DNA of 64,000 bases from Onchidella celtica (GCA_963931925.1 OZ007574.1:39674438-39738437); one strand, 5' to 3'; shown: positions 11,121 through 23,200, counted from the stretch's first letter. Program-made: numbers and translations. Notes: generated by a model not told the origin, from the letters alone.

Positions 11121-11471
11121 CCAACCACAACAAGAAGATAATAATGTAAAAGAAAAGTTACTTTAAAAAAAAAAATCTTTAAGAAATGAGATGTATATAC
11201 CTGTTATACAATAAGATGACAATTATAATGGAAGAGTGATTTAATAGAAAAAAAAATACCATACAATTAAACAGTTGTTACTCAGCAGCTATTTTTCGGT
11301 GAGCATATTGGATTTAAATGTAATATTGTATATATAAATCATACTGTGTAACTGTAAATAAACTACTGACAAATAATCTTCAGTTTTAAATTCTTTTTTA
11401 ATGATATTGCACACATCACTGTCTTCCGTGAGACAAGTTTTTAAAAGTCCAAATTATTTGACGCACCTTAA
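11121..11471. other. AT-rich non-coding DNA
   Basis: No gene is seen. Confidence 0.5.
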
Positions 11472-11843
11472 TTAATTTAAGAATCTTGTTACTTGTACGT
11501 AGATCCCCCCCAATTTTTATATATATTTTTTTTGCGCCAGGGGTTTTTGTCGTCATAGTATTAGCCTTTTGTGACTCCAGAGTTAAGAGAGCTCCTCCCG
11601 ACATGCTCTAAACAACAGCCTAAATTAAATTATTACGATTAATTATTCTTTCAGATTTTCCTTTTGTTTTCCTCCTGTTTTTTTTTTTTTTAGGTCGAAA
11701 GGGTAGGGGGGTAGGGCGAGGGATTCGATAAGATTAGGGTTGAGGAGAGGACGGGGTCAAGGATAGGTACGTATATATGTACGAGCCCCTTAGCGCAAAA
11801 CGCTTGGGGACCGTACGTACTTATAACAACAGCCTTAATTTAA
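11472..11843 (+). mobile_element. MITE family M1, copy with perfect 9-bp target-site duplication
   Basis: The element occupies 11481-11834 (354 bp). It is flanked by TTAATTTAA at 11472-11480 and again at 11835-11843. The ends are GAATCTTGTTACTTGTACG and, on the reverse strand, GGCTGTTGTTATAAGTACG. A second inverted block (TTTGCGC(T/C)AGGGG type) lies inside each end. The middle contains poly-T and a degenerate TTAGGG-like stretch. A 9-bp duplication with long degenerate inverted ends fits Mutator-like (MULE) non-autonomous elements. No ORF is present. Confidence 0.88.
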
Positions 11844-11894
11844 TTTTCGTATTAGTACAAATATCTGTTATTGAGTAATGACATGTTCATGATA

Positions 11895-11990
11895 ACGTAA
11901 GAATCATGTAACTATGTGCTCTCAAATGCTGTGCGAAAATGAATTTCCTTCCTAGGATAATAAAGCAATTTTTATTATATTTCACTGCCT
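11895..11990 (+). repeat. Possible LINE/SINE 3' tail motif
   Basis: It reads GTGCTCTCAAATGCTGTGCG then AATTTCCTTCCTAGGATAAT and AAAGCAATTTTTATT. A related stretch is at 31130-31205. Short tails of this kind are frequent in invertebrate retroposons. The rest of the element is not recognisable. Confidence 0.4.
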
Positions 11991-13070
11991 TAATACACCG
12001 GCACTGCGGACTTACTAGTCGAACTACGTATTATTCATGATACCCATTTCTCGCTGCTGCAAGGGATCTGTTTCTGTTTATTTTGCACACCTGACAAAAC
12101 GCAAAATAACAAGACCTTTTTATTGCAAAGATCATGTTGACATAATTATAATGACAATGTATGACAGTACTCACTTATATTGCTGTTCCCAAAGCTGTGT
12201 CAACACTGCATCGATGTCATAATGTATTATGTTTGCCTCTCGATGTGATGTGTGGCCCACGTTTTTAAACAGCTTATTAATCCAGACATACTTTCTTCTC
12301 GTGCTGGTGATCGATAAGGTCCAACGCCTCCGCTCCTTTCTTCTCCGAGGTCGTTATGACCTCCAGGACTTTTTGTAATCGTGACAGTGTCTATATTTGT
12401 GCAGACGTTATTTCTGAAACTCTAGCCAGATACGTTTTCAGTTGTTATTGTTGTTGTTTTTGTCTATGGGATCCCGAATTATTTACATGTTTCAATGGCA
12501 CGACATTCTGGTCTGGAATGGATAATCCAAATCATTATGGCCCACACACATTCACTTTTTGAATGCGTTATTGGGAATCCCAGTAATTTTCGAGTAAAGC
12601 GGCATCAAACTTTGGCCGTATCAAATTTGTATCCACGCGAATAAAATCGTGCAAATTTTAAACACTTGCTGTGGGCAGTTTCAATTATTATATCTATATT
12701 GTTTCGTGTCAATGTCGCGACCTGATACTTATTTGCTGACTATTTTCATGGAGAAGTGCGTGGGTGATTAATCTGAGCATATCGATGCCACAGCATTCTG
12801 TCATTCTGTGCCACGTCATAGGAAGGATTTGCTCACGTAAAATAGTTTGATTTTGGAATCGAAGTTGTCCCCTTGAGACGATACACTGTGTTGTTTTTTT
12901 GTTTTTTTTTGCTTGCTTCACCATTTTATTTATTATTTTATGTTACTATTTTTTAGTTTCCGTTTCTTCACTTTTTTTTCCTTTCTTTCTCTCTTTACGT
13001 ATTTATTATTTATCTAAATTTATCAGCTGCGATTTAATTTCCTTTGATGTGTTCGGGTTTTATGTTTCTT
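11991..13070. other. AT-rich, apparently unique non-coding DNA
   Basis: No repeat partner was found within the window and no exon-like structure is visible. Confidence 0.45.
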
Positions 13071-13410
13071 AGAGAGAGAGAGAGTCAGTGGGAGAAAAAG
13101 AGAGGAAGAGAAAGAAAGAGAGAGAGGTAGATGAAAGACAGAAAGAAATATTGTATGCGAGACAGAGAGAATGAGAGAGAGAGAGAGCGAGAGAGAGACA
13201 GGGAGAAAGAGAGAGAGATGACAGACAGAAAGAAATATTGTGTGCGAGAGAGAGAGAGAGAGAGAGAGATTTAGTGAGGGGGAAAGAAGACTAAAGATTG
13301 AGAGAGAGAAGAAAGACAGAGAGAAAGACAAATAAAGAGATAGAAAGAGAAAGAAAGAAAGAGAGCGGGGGAAAGAGTAAAACAGAGAAAGAGAGAGAGA
13401 AATGTTGATA
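13071..13410. repeat. GA-rich imperfect microsatellite
   Basis: GA runs are interrupted by GACAGAAAGAAATATTGT-like segments that recur (13138 and 13220), indicating internal duplication. Confidence 0.9.
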
Positions 13411-14034
13411 TTTGTGTTTTTCCAATACCTAACCTAACTTGTCCTGTTTTCGCCAACTATTTCCACGCAAACAACAAGCTCAACAAACCTCCTCAGTCCA
13501 GGTCAAGTTGACCCGAGACAAGAAACACGGTCCACTTTTAGAAACGTTCCATACCGTGTCAACATAGCACCACGAATGTTCCAGGTCAGCCTCTTCACAA
13601 TGTAAACAAAAGTGAGATAAATTTCAATCAAAACAATAAAAAAAAAAAAAAAACAAATTTATGGCTCCAGGACTATATATTTTTTTTCCTACTCTGAGAC
13701 CACTAAAACGGATTCTCTACATGATAATTGTTTTTTCTCCCATTTCGCGATAACTGCAGGTTGGCAGCTTCATTCATTCGTAATCCATTCAGCCACCAAC
13801 CCTGAAAAAGGCGGTCACTGCCCTCGGACCAGTTTTTAGTTGAAAGATAACCAGACACAACAAGGTCAGTTTGACAAAATAATACCACATTACCCATTGT
13901 CTACTCTCGTTTTATTAATGCTAACCATTTTTCCCCCTTCACGGTTAGAACTGCGAAACTGGCAGAAAATCTAATCGGTCTTCAGTTTAAATCAAGACAG
14001 CAAACAAAACAAACGAACGAGTAAAAAATGGTTC
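13411..14034. other. Non-coding DNA
   Basis: No gene or repeat partner was recognised. Confidence 0.45.
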
Positions 14035-14320
14035 CGACCTCAACTGCCAAACTTTTGCCTTTACAAAGTGGATCTGCCGAAATCGGGCTCAAGGTGAATG
14101 ACTAAAATTCTCCGCTGGGGGAAAAAAGTCATTTTCTATGGAAATTGAGATTTACTTATAACATGAAAGATTAGCCATTTTTCTGCATTCAGTTAAAATA
14201 TTTTGCTTGAAGTCATCTTAGGAATATTGTATTTTCATTTTTATTATTTTTTTTTAAAGAGGTGAGTATTAATTTCATCTTTAGTCCACTTTATTTGTCA
14301 GATCCAATCACAACCATTTG
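14035..14320 (+). repeat. Dispersed repeat, uninterrupted copy (partner split at 17030-17950)
   Basis: Sequence around AGTGGATCTG, TTTTCTATGGAAAT, TTGAGATTTACTTATAA and AGATTAGCCATTTT matches 17030-17123 joined to 17793-17950. It shows what the 17-kb locus looked like before its insertions. Confidence 0.65.
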
Positions 14321-14659
14321 TTAGTTTTCCAGTAACCAGATCAAAATTACTGATGATACTTACCATCTGAAACACACGCAGAAATCATTCATTTAAAATA
14401 GCCAAAATAATGACAAAAAGATAATAACAATTTCTCATGAAAAATACTTTGTAGAAAAATTATAAAGTGTTCTAAACACAGAGCATCAGTCACCAAGTGT
14501 CGTGGTTTACAAACGCCGGAACGCTAGGGTATCGTGGTAGGGTTAAAATTAGTCCTGTATCGGAAATCTCTACTGACTGACTGATAAAGTGATAATGTTT
14601 CCCTTGAGCATTGTATGTACTGTGAAAGCATTAAGAGTCAATAAATTTGTAAGTACCTT
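14321..14659. other. Non-coding DNA
   Basis: No gene is supported. Confidence 0.45.
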
Positions 14660-14894
14660 AGAGAGAGAGAGAGATAATGAGAGACGGGCAGACAGAATGT
14701 GTATGAGAGAGAGAGAGGGGGAGAGAGAGAGAGAGAGAGAATGTGTTTGTGTGTGAGCGTGAATGTGTATGCGTTCGAGGGAGAAAGATTTAAAGAGAAA
14801 GAGGGAGAGAAAGACAGACAGATAGGCAGACAGACTACGTGTGAAAGATAAGGGAGAGAGAACGTGTGTGTGTGTGTGTGTATTTGAGAGAGAT

Positions 14895-14948
<54 letters not shown>
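14660..14948. repeat. GA microsatellite with TG-rich interruptions
   Basis: Several GA runs, the longest from about 14885 to 14947, are separated by TGTGTG and GACAGACAGA segments. Confidence 0.9.
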
Positions 14949-14952
<4 letters not shown>

Positions 14953-15485
14953 AATTTTCTTACTATTTTATTGTAAAGAACCTCGGGTCCACTTCGTGAA
15001 AATTGGCGCTATTCATTGTACTTATCCTTTATTATTATCATCATCATTAAAACACTTAAAATGCAGGTACCTCAGTCAGTTGTTTGTGTCTTTTAAAGAC
15101 AGTTTTTCTTATAATTATATATGCGTCATTAGGGAGACGACCGGCTACCGGTTGAGGGGGGAGGGGGGTGGGGGAGTAAAATTACATTTATAAAAATAGA
15201 AATCCTGAATATTTTACACATTGTTTTAATCTCCCGCCGGCATCCGTGGCCATTGTCATTGTTATTTAATGGGTGCAATTTCCGTAGTGTGGAGTGTGGA
15301 ATTCATTAAAATAACCATCAGCTTTCCAATTTCATTTTCACCTCTCCCCACTGCCACCCCACTCCAAATCCACTCTTCCCTCCACCGAGAAGACACCCTG
15401 AAGGAGAGAGTGCCAGTGTTGCATGATAAAAGCCCTCCCGGGCCTCTTTGTAAATATTACAGACATGCCCTCTCTAACACATAAC
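14949..15485. other. Non-coding DNA
   Basis: No gene is recognised; open frames here contain no domain. Confidence 0.45.
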
Positions 15486-15785
15486 CCCCCCCCCCCCGTC
15501 GTTCTGCGATAAGGCCCTCTTCAAAACAAAGCGACCGTTCCAGTCCTTCTGTAATGAGGCCCAGTCTAAGAAAGAAAGCAGCGGTCTCTTCCTCCCTTTC
15601 CCCAAAGTCGTTCTGCAATAAGCCCTCTCAAAGACAGAAAGTCTCCATCCTCACCCTTCTGTAATAAGGCCCTCTCTAAGACTGAAAGCCCCCCCCCCCA
15701 CTGTAATAAGGCCCTCTCTAAGACTGAAAGCCCCCCCCCCCCCACTGTATTAAGGCCCTCTCTAAGACTGAAAGCCCCTCCCACA
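15486..15785. repeat. Degenerate minisatellite with poly-C spacers
   Basis: Units contain TTCTG(T/C)AATAAGGCCCTCTC then TAAGACTGAAAGCCC, repeated about six times with a C tract of variable length between units. The three right-hand units are nearly identical; the left ones are diverged. Confidence 0.8.
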
Positions 15786-16044
15786 ACCCCACACGTACGT
15801 GATAAACTAAAAAGAAAGTTGCATTGTCGGTTGTATGTGTGTCCTGCCATCATTGGCTGTGCCAACGACAAATCTTGATGCATGCCAGGAAATCCACACG
15901 AACTGTCGTCTTCATTTTTTTCGGTAGCCTCGGTGGATCGATAGTTCGCCTTGTCAACCCCGCGGGGTGGGTGGGTTGGGGATGGGGGTGGGGGGGGGGG
16001 ATGGCGGGAAGTGAAAGAGCGATAGATACACAGTCGGGTGAGGG
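15786..16044. other. Non-coding DNA with G-rich segment
   Basis: Bases 15958-16005 are very G-rich and could form a G-quadruplex on the plus strand. Confidence 0.5.
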
Positions 16045-16168
16045 GGGGGGGTGTAAGAGAGAGAGAGAGAGAGTGAAAGACAGAGGCTGAGAGGGTAGGA
16101 TAAAAAGAGAGAGTGAAAGACAGAAGGTGAAACAGATAGTGAGACAGAGAGAGAGTGAAAGACAGAGG

Positions 16169-16208
<40 letters not shown>

Positions 16209-16435
16209 GAGACAGCGGGTAAGACAGATAGATAGTGTGAGAGAGAGAGAGTGAAAGACAGCGGGTGTGTGAGAGAGAGAGAGAGTGAGAGACAGCGGGT
16301 AAGACAGATAGATAGTGTGAGAGAGAGAGAGTGAAAGACAGGGTGATCATAAGCGAGATAGTTAGATAGAGAGAGAGTGAGAGAAAGAGCGGGAGGGTGA
16401 GAGAAAGAGCGGGAGAGACGGCGAGAGTGAGAGAA
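16045..16435. repeat. GA-based minisatellite with higher-order units
   Basis: Units join GA runs to GTGAAAGACAG, GCGGGTGTGTGAGA and GACAGATAGATAGTGTGAGA. The composite recurs around 16200-16260 and 16290-16340. Confidence 0.85.
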
Positions 16436-17029
16436 AAAAGGAGTACAGCAAGTCCGATACTGAAAAGTAATGTCGTTCTCTCCCCTTCCCCCCTCCCCCC
16501 CCCCCCCCCACTTCCGTCTATTATTACAAAACCCTCGAAAAATTAATCAAAAGTTTTGATACACATTCTTTTTCGTTTAATATATTTTTAGCTTAACTAT
16601 GTCCAAAGTTGAAAGATGAATGTATTTCACAGTTTCATGGTGGGCTTCTATAAATAACAAGAAAACTATACATCAAAGTCTGAAGGAGAATAATAATTAT
16701 CCTCTTATTGGTGTGGCAAATTGAGAAATTCAACAACGGCGCATCTCATAAATGAGATTATTATCGGGGGGGGGGGGGGGGGGGGAGAGAAGAAGAGAAT
16801 CCGTCGATCCAACCCGAACGTCAGCGGAAATTACACAGCAACAAACCTAGCTTAGATTTAGAATAGATCCAGACATCCGAAAAGATCAATATTTTAAAGC
16901 AAGAAATCAAAGGTCAACAGGTCAGCTTCAAAGCGTGGAACAGCAAGACTTAGTCAGCCCACATTTGAAATGCACAAATACATGTAATGAAATCTGAGGT
17001 GTCCATGTCATATTTTTTTTAAATCCTGT
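16436..17029. other. Non-coding DNA with C and G homopolymer tracts
   Basis: A C-rich tract lies around 16490-16508 and a G tract of about 21 bases around 16767-16787. No gene is seen. Confidence 0.55.
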
Positions 17030-17123
17030 AAGTGGATCTGGAGAACCGGGCTTACGGTGAAAAACCAAATTCCTGAGAAAACATTCCGAAGGGGCGGGGG
17101 AGGGGAGGATTTTCTATGGAAAT

Positions 17124-17400
17124 GGGGACAAGGTGGTCTAGAGGCAAGGTGCTCGCCTCTCATGCCAAGGGTCCCGGGTTCAAAACCCGGGCAGTGCAGG
17201 CATGTTGGAAACGGATTTTTTCTCATATTTTCTCCCCCTGATCCTATGGGGGGGGGGGGGGTAGGATCGAGTACCTAGTCTTCTCGGATAAGAAGGACGA
17301 AAAATTCGGAGGGCCCGTGTGCACATTGCGCACGTTAAAGCACTTGGACATCGTAAAGAGCAGGTCGAACAGGCTGCTACCCGGGCAAAATTGAAATTAA
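17124..17400 (+). mobile_element. tRNA-derived SINE S1, copy 2
   Basis: The A-box region GGTGGTCTAGAGGCAAGG and B-box region GGGTTCAAAACCC are visible, then a poly-G tract (about 17248) and the body block GTGTGCACATTGCGCACGTT. The B box has a mutation (AAA in place of CGA). Confidence 0.85.
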
Positions 17401-17504
17401 TAGATTAAAATTTACCCGTATCATCCCCCCCCCCCCTCCCCCAACCTCCAACAACAAAATGTATTATTCATTATTAAATATATATTATTATTAATAAATA
17501 TTCA

Positions 17505-17795
17505 AATATTATTTGAGTTGTGAGTTGTGAACTGTTGTGAGTTGTGAACTGTTGTGAGTTGTGAACTGCGCCTAACAGGCTGCGTTACAATTTGCTCTGA
17601 GATAGAGAGCGGTAGAGAGAGAGAGAGAGTGAGAGAGACAGGGAGAGAGAAAGAAGCAATGTAGTGTGGTGAGCGATTTGCAGGCGCTCCATTCTGCCCT
17701 GTGGTTGACATCTTGCTTCTGTAAAGAGCATAGAGCATTTTGAATGGATATGCGCTATATAAATGCCATCCATTATTATTATTATTATTATTATA
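17505..17795 (+). mobile_element. Family S2 element with (ATT)n tail, copy 2
   Basis: A GTTGTGAACTGTTGTGA direct repeat at 17513-17568 precedes AACAGGCTGCGTTACAATTT, a GA run, and the tail ATGCGCTATATAAAT followed by ATT repeats. Confidence 0.65.
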
Positions 17796-17950
17796 TAAAT
17801 TGAGATTTGCTTATAAAGTAAAAGATTAGCCATTTTCCAGCATTCGATTAAAACATTTTAATTGAAATCGCTTTAGAAAATATTCTATTTTGACTTTGTA
17901 ATGAGGAATAAAAATTTCACCTTAGACCCAGTTTCGCTGGATCCACTCAC

Positions 17951-18311
17951 ATTATAATAAGATGTCCAAAGAGCAGCTCACATTTTCTACACATTTTGTG
18001 ATAGTTGCACTCTGTGACACCAATGAATACAGAAGCCTTGCAAAATCGCAAATCAATAAATTTTGTATAAATGAAATTTGCTGGGACTACAATGTCATGA
18101 AAAAAAAAAAATCGCACGATCTATCTCTGTGTTCTATCTAAGACAACTAGACATCCTGCCAATTCGGTTAGTAGGCTAGATCCTTAAGTCAGTTCCAGCA
18201 TCAGTGATGATCTTTCCAGATATAGATCGAGTCCTCAAGGATAACAGTTGAGAATTTATTTTGATATATTAAAGAAAATAAAAATGAAATACAAAACTCT
18301 GCCACATTCTC
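17951..18311. other. Non-coding DNA
   Basis: No gene is seen. Confidence 0.45.
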
Positions 18312-18470
18312 CTTTTCTCTTTCCTTGTCCGCTCTGTCTTCTCTCTCTCCTTCTCTCCCGCTCTCTTTCTGCCCTTCTCTGTCATTCTCTCTCTCCCAGT
18401 GTCTCTATTTCTCTCCAATTCCCTTAACTCTCTTTCTGTCCCGTTTTCTCTCTCTCTCTCTCTCTGGCTC
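18312..18470. repeat. CT-rich imperfect microsatellite
   Basis: CTCTCTTTC-type repeats cover the interval. Confidence 0.85.
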
Positions 18471-19554
18471 TTGCGATAGTTCACTGCTAACATTTTCTTG
18501 TTTTTTTTTTTTTTTTCATGTGATTGCAAATGAATACAGAAATTTAGTCGGATATACTCTTTCAATAGTTACACCTGTAAAATGGTCACCAAATTATTAA
18601 TCGTGGAAACCGGAGATCGCAAGGGGAGGTCTATGGAATGGGACTCTTGAGAACCTCTGCATTAGAATGAAATAGCTTGTTTTCGAAGCGTCCCGGTCGT
18701 CTGTCTTCAAATAAATACCTTATCGCAGGAATTATGGATTGTTTATGGTCAGAACTTTGCACACCTAAGACATGGAAGCAAAACCCGACACGTCTATGGA
18801 TGCACGGCTGTTTGCAATGTTTGAACTGCAGAACTAACTGCCGACAAAACACACCACTGGAGTTGACCCAGTTTCCCACTGCGGTCGTGTCGATTTTATC
18901 GGGGCCGTCTGCGGTTTTTGGTCGGCCGTGCCATCGTGTGCATGTTTGGTGTGCAAAACCGCGCGCCTTAGTGCCGTCTGGTCGACTCCAGTGGTGTGGT
19001 TACTGTAAGAATGTGTTGTGGTAACGGTAGGAATGTTCCGTGGTTACTCTAAAGAATATTAATTTTTGCGGCTGCCGTAAAGAATATTGAAGGGCGGGGT
19101 GCAATGTTTCGTCGCTTGTTGTGAATAAGCCTACGTTAGGAAATGTCTTCATTTAAATATTGAATATCTTGTGGTTCGACTAAATTACAAAGGAATTTTC
19201 CTTTAAAATACTCTCTGAATTGAAGGACTGTTTAAGTGTTTTCTAATGCAACTGATAAAAGCCCAAATATAAAAACATCATTTAAAACAACAAATAAAAA
19301 CAACTAAAGAATAATTAATGAAAGAGCATGCGCGTGCATTTGATATTAGAAGCTAATTAATATTCAGATGAAATTAATTAGAAACATTCGATATGTTTTC
19401 CCGAGCAGAAATAATAAACAGATTTGTCCCTGTTTCTTAGGATACACAAGTTATTTGGTAAATATTTGAGAAAAAAACAACAAACGAGAGAGAGAGATTT
19501 CAACGACATTCATTACTCTTCAATATCGGACTTGCAGCACTTTTTTTTTTTTGG
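18471..19554. other. Apparently unique DNA with a 115-codon open frame of no known family
   Basis: An open frame at 18677-19024 on the plus strand is not low-complexity and is rich in Cys and Trp. It has no recognisable domain and no clear splice signals at its edges. I treat it as chance unless expression is shown. Confidence 0.4.
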
Positions 19555-19690
19555 GTCAGTGCTCTTTCTTTCTCTCTCTCTCTCACTATCTCTCTCTCTC
19601 TCCCTCTCTCATTATATCTCTCATTACCTATCTCTCTCATCCTCTGTCTTTCTCTCTCTATATATATCTCTCTCACCCTGTCTTTCACAT
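19555..19690. repeat. CT microsatellite
   Basis: CT runs with ATTA and ATATAT interruptions, followed by a CA run and C tract to 19735. Confidence 0.9.
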
Positions 19691-20284
19691 ACAATCTCTC
19701 CCACACACACACACATCTCAAACCCCCCCCCCCTCTCACTTCCCGCCATCCCACCCCACCCCTTTCTCTTTTTGACTCTGCTTCAAGCCTTTGCTGCGAC
19801 CCCACAGATTTTCTGGGATTTTTTCTTAGTCACATGGGACAAACAGCTGTGCTTTCCTACATTTCTGAGATGCCGATTAATAAGTTACAAAGAAATCTAG
19901 CGTTAAATATAATTATAACAAAAAAATACCGACAAACACAGTCCTTATCAAACGCCAAAAGTAGGTAACCATGAAATTAAAGATACTTTCAAAAGCCACC
20001 TCTCTGATACTGGTAATTGGTAAAGCTTCATTTGCATTTGCGTAGGTTGTTGTTTAATTTGCGCTCTTTTACAATCAAAAAGAGTAACTGGGCGGGACTA
20101 TTAACTATTGTTTCGATAATCCCGGCTCGATGCCTATCAGTGCAAGTGTTATGATTATTAGAATCGGTTTGTCATGGTTGAGATGTGACCTCGCTCTGCA
20201 TCCATTTTATGTTTTGGATTGATCGAGTGATAGTAAACACACTCTATGTTTGCTTGTCCTAAATATTGTTTGCAACTAACCGTG
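19691..20284. other. Non-coding DNA
   Basis: No gene is recognised. Confidence 0.45.
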
Positions 20285-20705
20285 TTGAGGTCTTTGATGT
20301 TAGAAGTTTCCGCTGCTCTTGGCAGTCACAACTCACTTTTCTTTTCTTTTCTTTTGTGGTTGTTGTTTTTCCTTGTTCTTGTTTCTGTGCGTTTTTGTGG
20401 TCGGGATGAGTTTTCTAGAATTTTTACCCAGGCAGCTGCCTTGTTCAGCCTGGTCTTCTCGACTCTCAACTGCTAAGGTATCCTCTAACGTCAGCAACGT
20501 GTACACGGACCCTCCGAGTTTTACGTCTTTATCCGAGAAGACTAGGCGCTCGATCTTACCTACTATAGGAACAGGGATAGGAATTTCTCCCCCCCCCCCC
20601 CCAAAAAAAAGAAATTCCAACTTGCCTGCACCGACCGGGGATCGAACCCCGTACCTTCGGCATGAGAGGTTAGCACTTTGCCTCTAGACCAACGTGTCCC
20701 CCGGT
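20285..20705 (-). mobile_element. tRNA-derived SINE S1, copy 3
   Basis: On the minus strand the head has a B box GGTTCGATCCC (complement of 20638-20648) and TTGGTCTAGAGGCAAAGTGC; the body and tail follow to about 20285. A C tract followed by A tract lies at 20588-20610. Confidence 0.85.
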
Positions 20706-20779
20706 TCCAACTAACTGGTCTTGCTACGACCTTTTCCAATGAGGGAGAGATTGAAGGTTAATTCTGACTTGTAGGCATT

Positions 20780-21065
20780 TAATGTCCATTTTCAGCATGG
20801 TCGAAGGGGGACCCTGCCAGGGATGCGGCCTGAGTTTCCGTCAAGTCGCCGGACAAAATATAAGTCACTTAAAAACTAGCCTACTGCGAAAGTCGTGCAT
20901 GTGGATTCATCTGTGTTTGTCGAAGGTCTCAACCTTGGGCTCTTGGCCGTGTAGAGAACTGACTATGCGTCTTGTCGGTTGGGGTCGTGTTCTGAGTATT
21001 TGAACTTAGGATCTCTTGGCAACTAAGTCTTTTGCTCTAATGACTGAGCCAGGGCGGCTACAAGA
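20780..21065 (-). mobile_element. Probable tRNA-derived SINE of a different family
   Basis: On the minus strand 21062-20990 reads GCCCTGGCTCAGTCATTAGA then an anticodon-arm-like region and AAGTTCAAATAC, giving A and B boxes of a tRNA head. The body is unassigned. Confidence 0.5.
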
Positions 21066-23061
21066 GGAAACTTGAACTTGAATATTTAAGGTTCAGGGGA
21101 TCTGCGCAATAAACGCCACACTACGCTTAAACACAAAGTCCTGTAGTTTGTATTCATGAAAAAGTGAATTTCACACAGTCTGAAGATTATAGATACCAAC
21201 AATAATGTAATATGTAAGATTATGCATCCAAAATAATTATGCCTTTTTATCCTCAACAGATGTGCAACAAGAACGAATAAGTAGATGAGAGAACAAAGAA
21301 AGAAAGAAAGAATGGGCAGAGGTGAGGATAAAGAAAATCTTTAGGAGTGAAAGAAGAAGAGAGATAAAAAGGACAGCCGTGAATTTGACCCTGGGCACTG
21401 GGAAACAACGCTGAGAAGGGATGAAGAAGAAAAGAGCGCGAGGGAAGAAAGGCGAAAGTGAAGTCGGGAGGGGGAGGAAGGGAGGGAGAAAACGGGAAGG
21501 GGAGAGGGTGGGGCTTTATTGGAATGATTGAACAAAGTAAGGCTGAGGAATGAAGAGGCCATGAGGCTGGAAAAACTGAGGGTTAAACTAAAAGTGATGC
21601 TCCAGCAAGATAGAGAGAAGGTGAGGAAGAGAATGAAAGAAAAAAGAATAAAAGGCCAATGCTCGGTAAATGGGATTAGGATGGTAAAGACACGCCAGGG
21701 GTCAACCACGCACGCGGACAGACCGGCGAGCACACAGCATCGGCTCTGGCAGGGGATGACAAACAGCGACAGTCGGTATTGGGGGGCGGTGGGGGCTGAC
21801 TGGGGCTGACCGCTGGGTGAACTCGTGGCGCGACGGAGCGCGCGACCTGCAAGGCCCCCTTGTGATGGGCAATTACCGAGAATGATGAACACGGGGGAAT
21901 CGATCCGACGGTTCTTCCAAGCTCTCCCAGCCCTTCTCTAGCTCCTGTGATAATATCGAGCTGCCATGACACAGGGTGAAAGCCAGGAATGAATCCAATA
22001 ACGGAGTTGGTCCCCTGCACGCGGAGAGTAAATGTAATTGGGGCCATAGGAAAATAACACTTTAATGCCCACGAATGAGCAGTGGATTTTTCAGGAAAGC
22101 ATGGCTAGGCGTAGCCTACAATGCTACTGCAGGAATCTCTCGAGTAGATCACATTCTCAAATGTACACAAGCGTTATAGCCTTCTTGCCCACAGAGGACA
22201 GACTGAAGTCTCAAAGATTTATTATTTTGCATCTCCGAGCTCGAGCTCTCAACACTCCCCCCCCCCCCCCCGCCCCTCAACCCCATGATTCTTCCGACAA
22301 TATAAACAAATGGAGCTGGAAGTTTTTGAAAAGGTGTAAAACAAAACAAACAAAAAATAATTAACATAAGAATCGGTACTGAATCACACCAGGATATCAA
22401 ATGAATTTTGTAAGCTTACAGTAAAATGTATTGTGTAAACATGCACTTGTACTGAAGATTGTCCTTGCCCTCTACAATTCGCCTCAACGAGACGTCATTT
22501 TAAGCTAGATATGTGCCCTATTTCACTAAGGTTCAATTCACGTTTACTTTATATATGCCGGCTGTTGAATTATGATATTATGTTTACGTAAATGATGTTT
22601 GAGCTGTGCCCTTAAAAGCTCTGTGAATGTGAAATCGGATAATAAACTGATTTTCATCTTAATTAAGCTTATATTTCTACAGATTTAACAATGAACTTTA
22701 TACATGTATTCCTACTGAAATAAGTGTAAGCTTGATATTAATAAAAGTCAAATTTCTATGAAATTACGTGGAGACATATAGATTTCTAATGAATTCCTCA
22801 AAGAGTAGAGTGCCGTATTATTTCAACTGAATTATGACAATTAACGTAAGCCTACATTTCAACTGAACTCGGCGTAAGCTTATCCCTGTGTAATACTCCT
22901 GTATCCTTGGTTTACTAATCACGGCCCATAATGTTCTCTTCGCAAACTGCTGGAATGATCACATTCAGTCGTCATTGTACGAGTATGTACTGTATTTAGC
23001 TGGCTCTTTACTTACAACAGCCGATGTCGTCGTCCTGAATCCCGGTGTGAACCTAAGGAAT

Positions 23062-23062
<1 letters not shown>
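21066..23062. other. Non-coding DNA with purine-rich segment
   Basis: The plus strand is strongly purine-rich from 21280 to 21660, so long minus-strand frames there are compositional. A C tract lies at 22257-22270. Bases 22380-22960 are AT-rich and apparently unique. Confidence 0.45.
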
Positions 23063-23128
<66 letters not shown>

Positions 23129-23200
23129 AGAGAGAAGGGTGGGGGTATATGAGATACTGAAGATCGAGTAATAAGGCGAGAGAGAGAGAGAGAGAATGAA
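23063..23200. repeat. GA microsatellite
   Basis: A nearly pure GA run covers 23066-23122, with a second short run at 23178-23195. Confidence 0.95.

Larger units (their letters stand above)
17030..17950 (+). repeat. Dispersed repeat split by two SINE insertions
   Basis: The left part (17030-17123) ends TTTTCTATGGAAAT and the right part (from 17793) resumes AAATTGAGATTTGCTT. In the 14035 copy these are contiguous. The intervening DNA is SINE S1 copy 2 and S2 copy 2. Confidence 0.65.

Noticed and set aside
14356..14370. Splice donor GTAAGTATC on the minus strand
   Set aside because: A good donor word, but the nearest acceptor would leave a 3-base exon; no supporting open frame.
18677..19024. 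115-codon plus-strand open frame
   Set aside because: Normal composition but no domain, no splice signals and no homologous copy; kept as unassigned DNA.
21341..21892. 183-codon minus-strand frame
   Set aside because: The plus strand is purine-rich, which depletes stops on the other strand; the product is Ser/Leu/Phe-rich low complexity.
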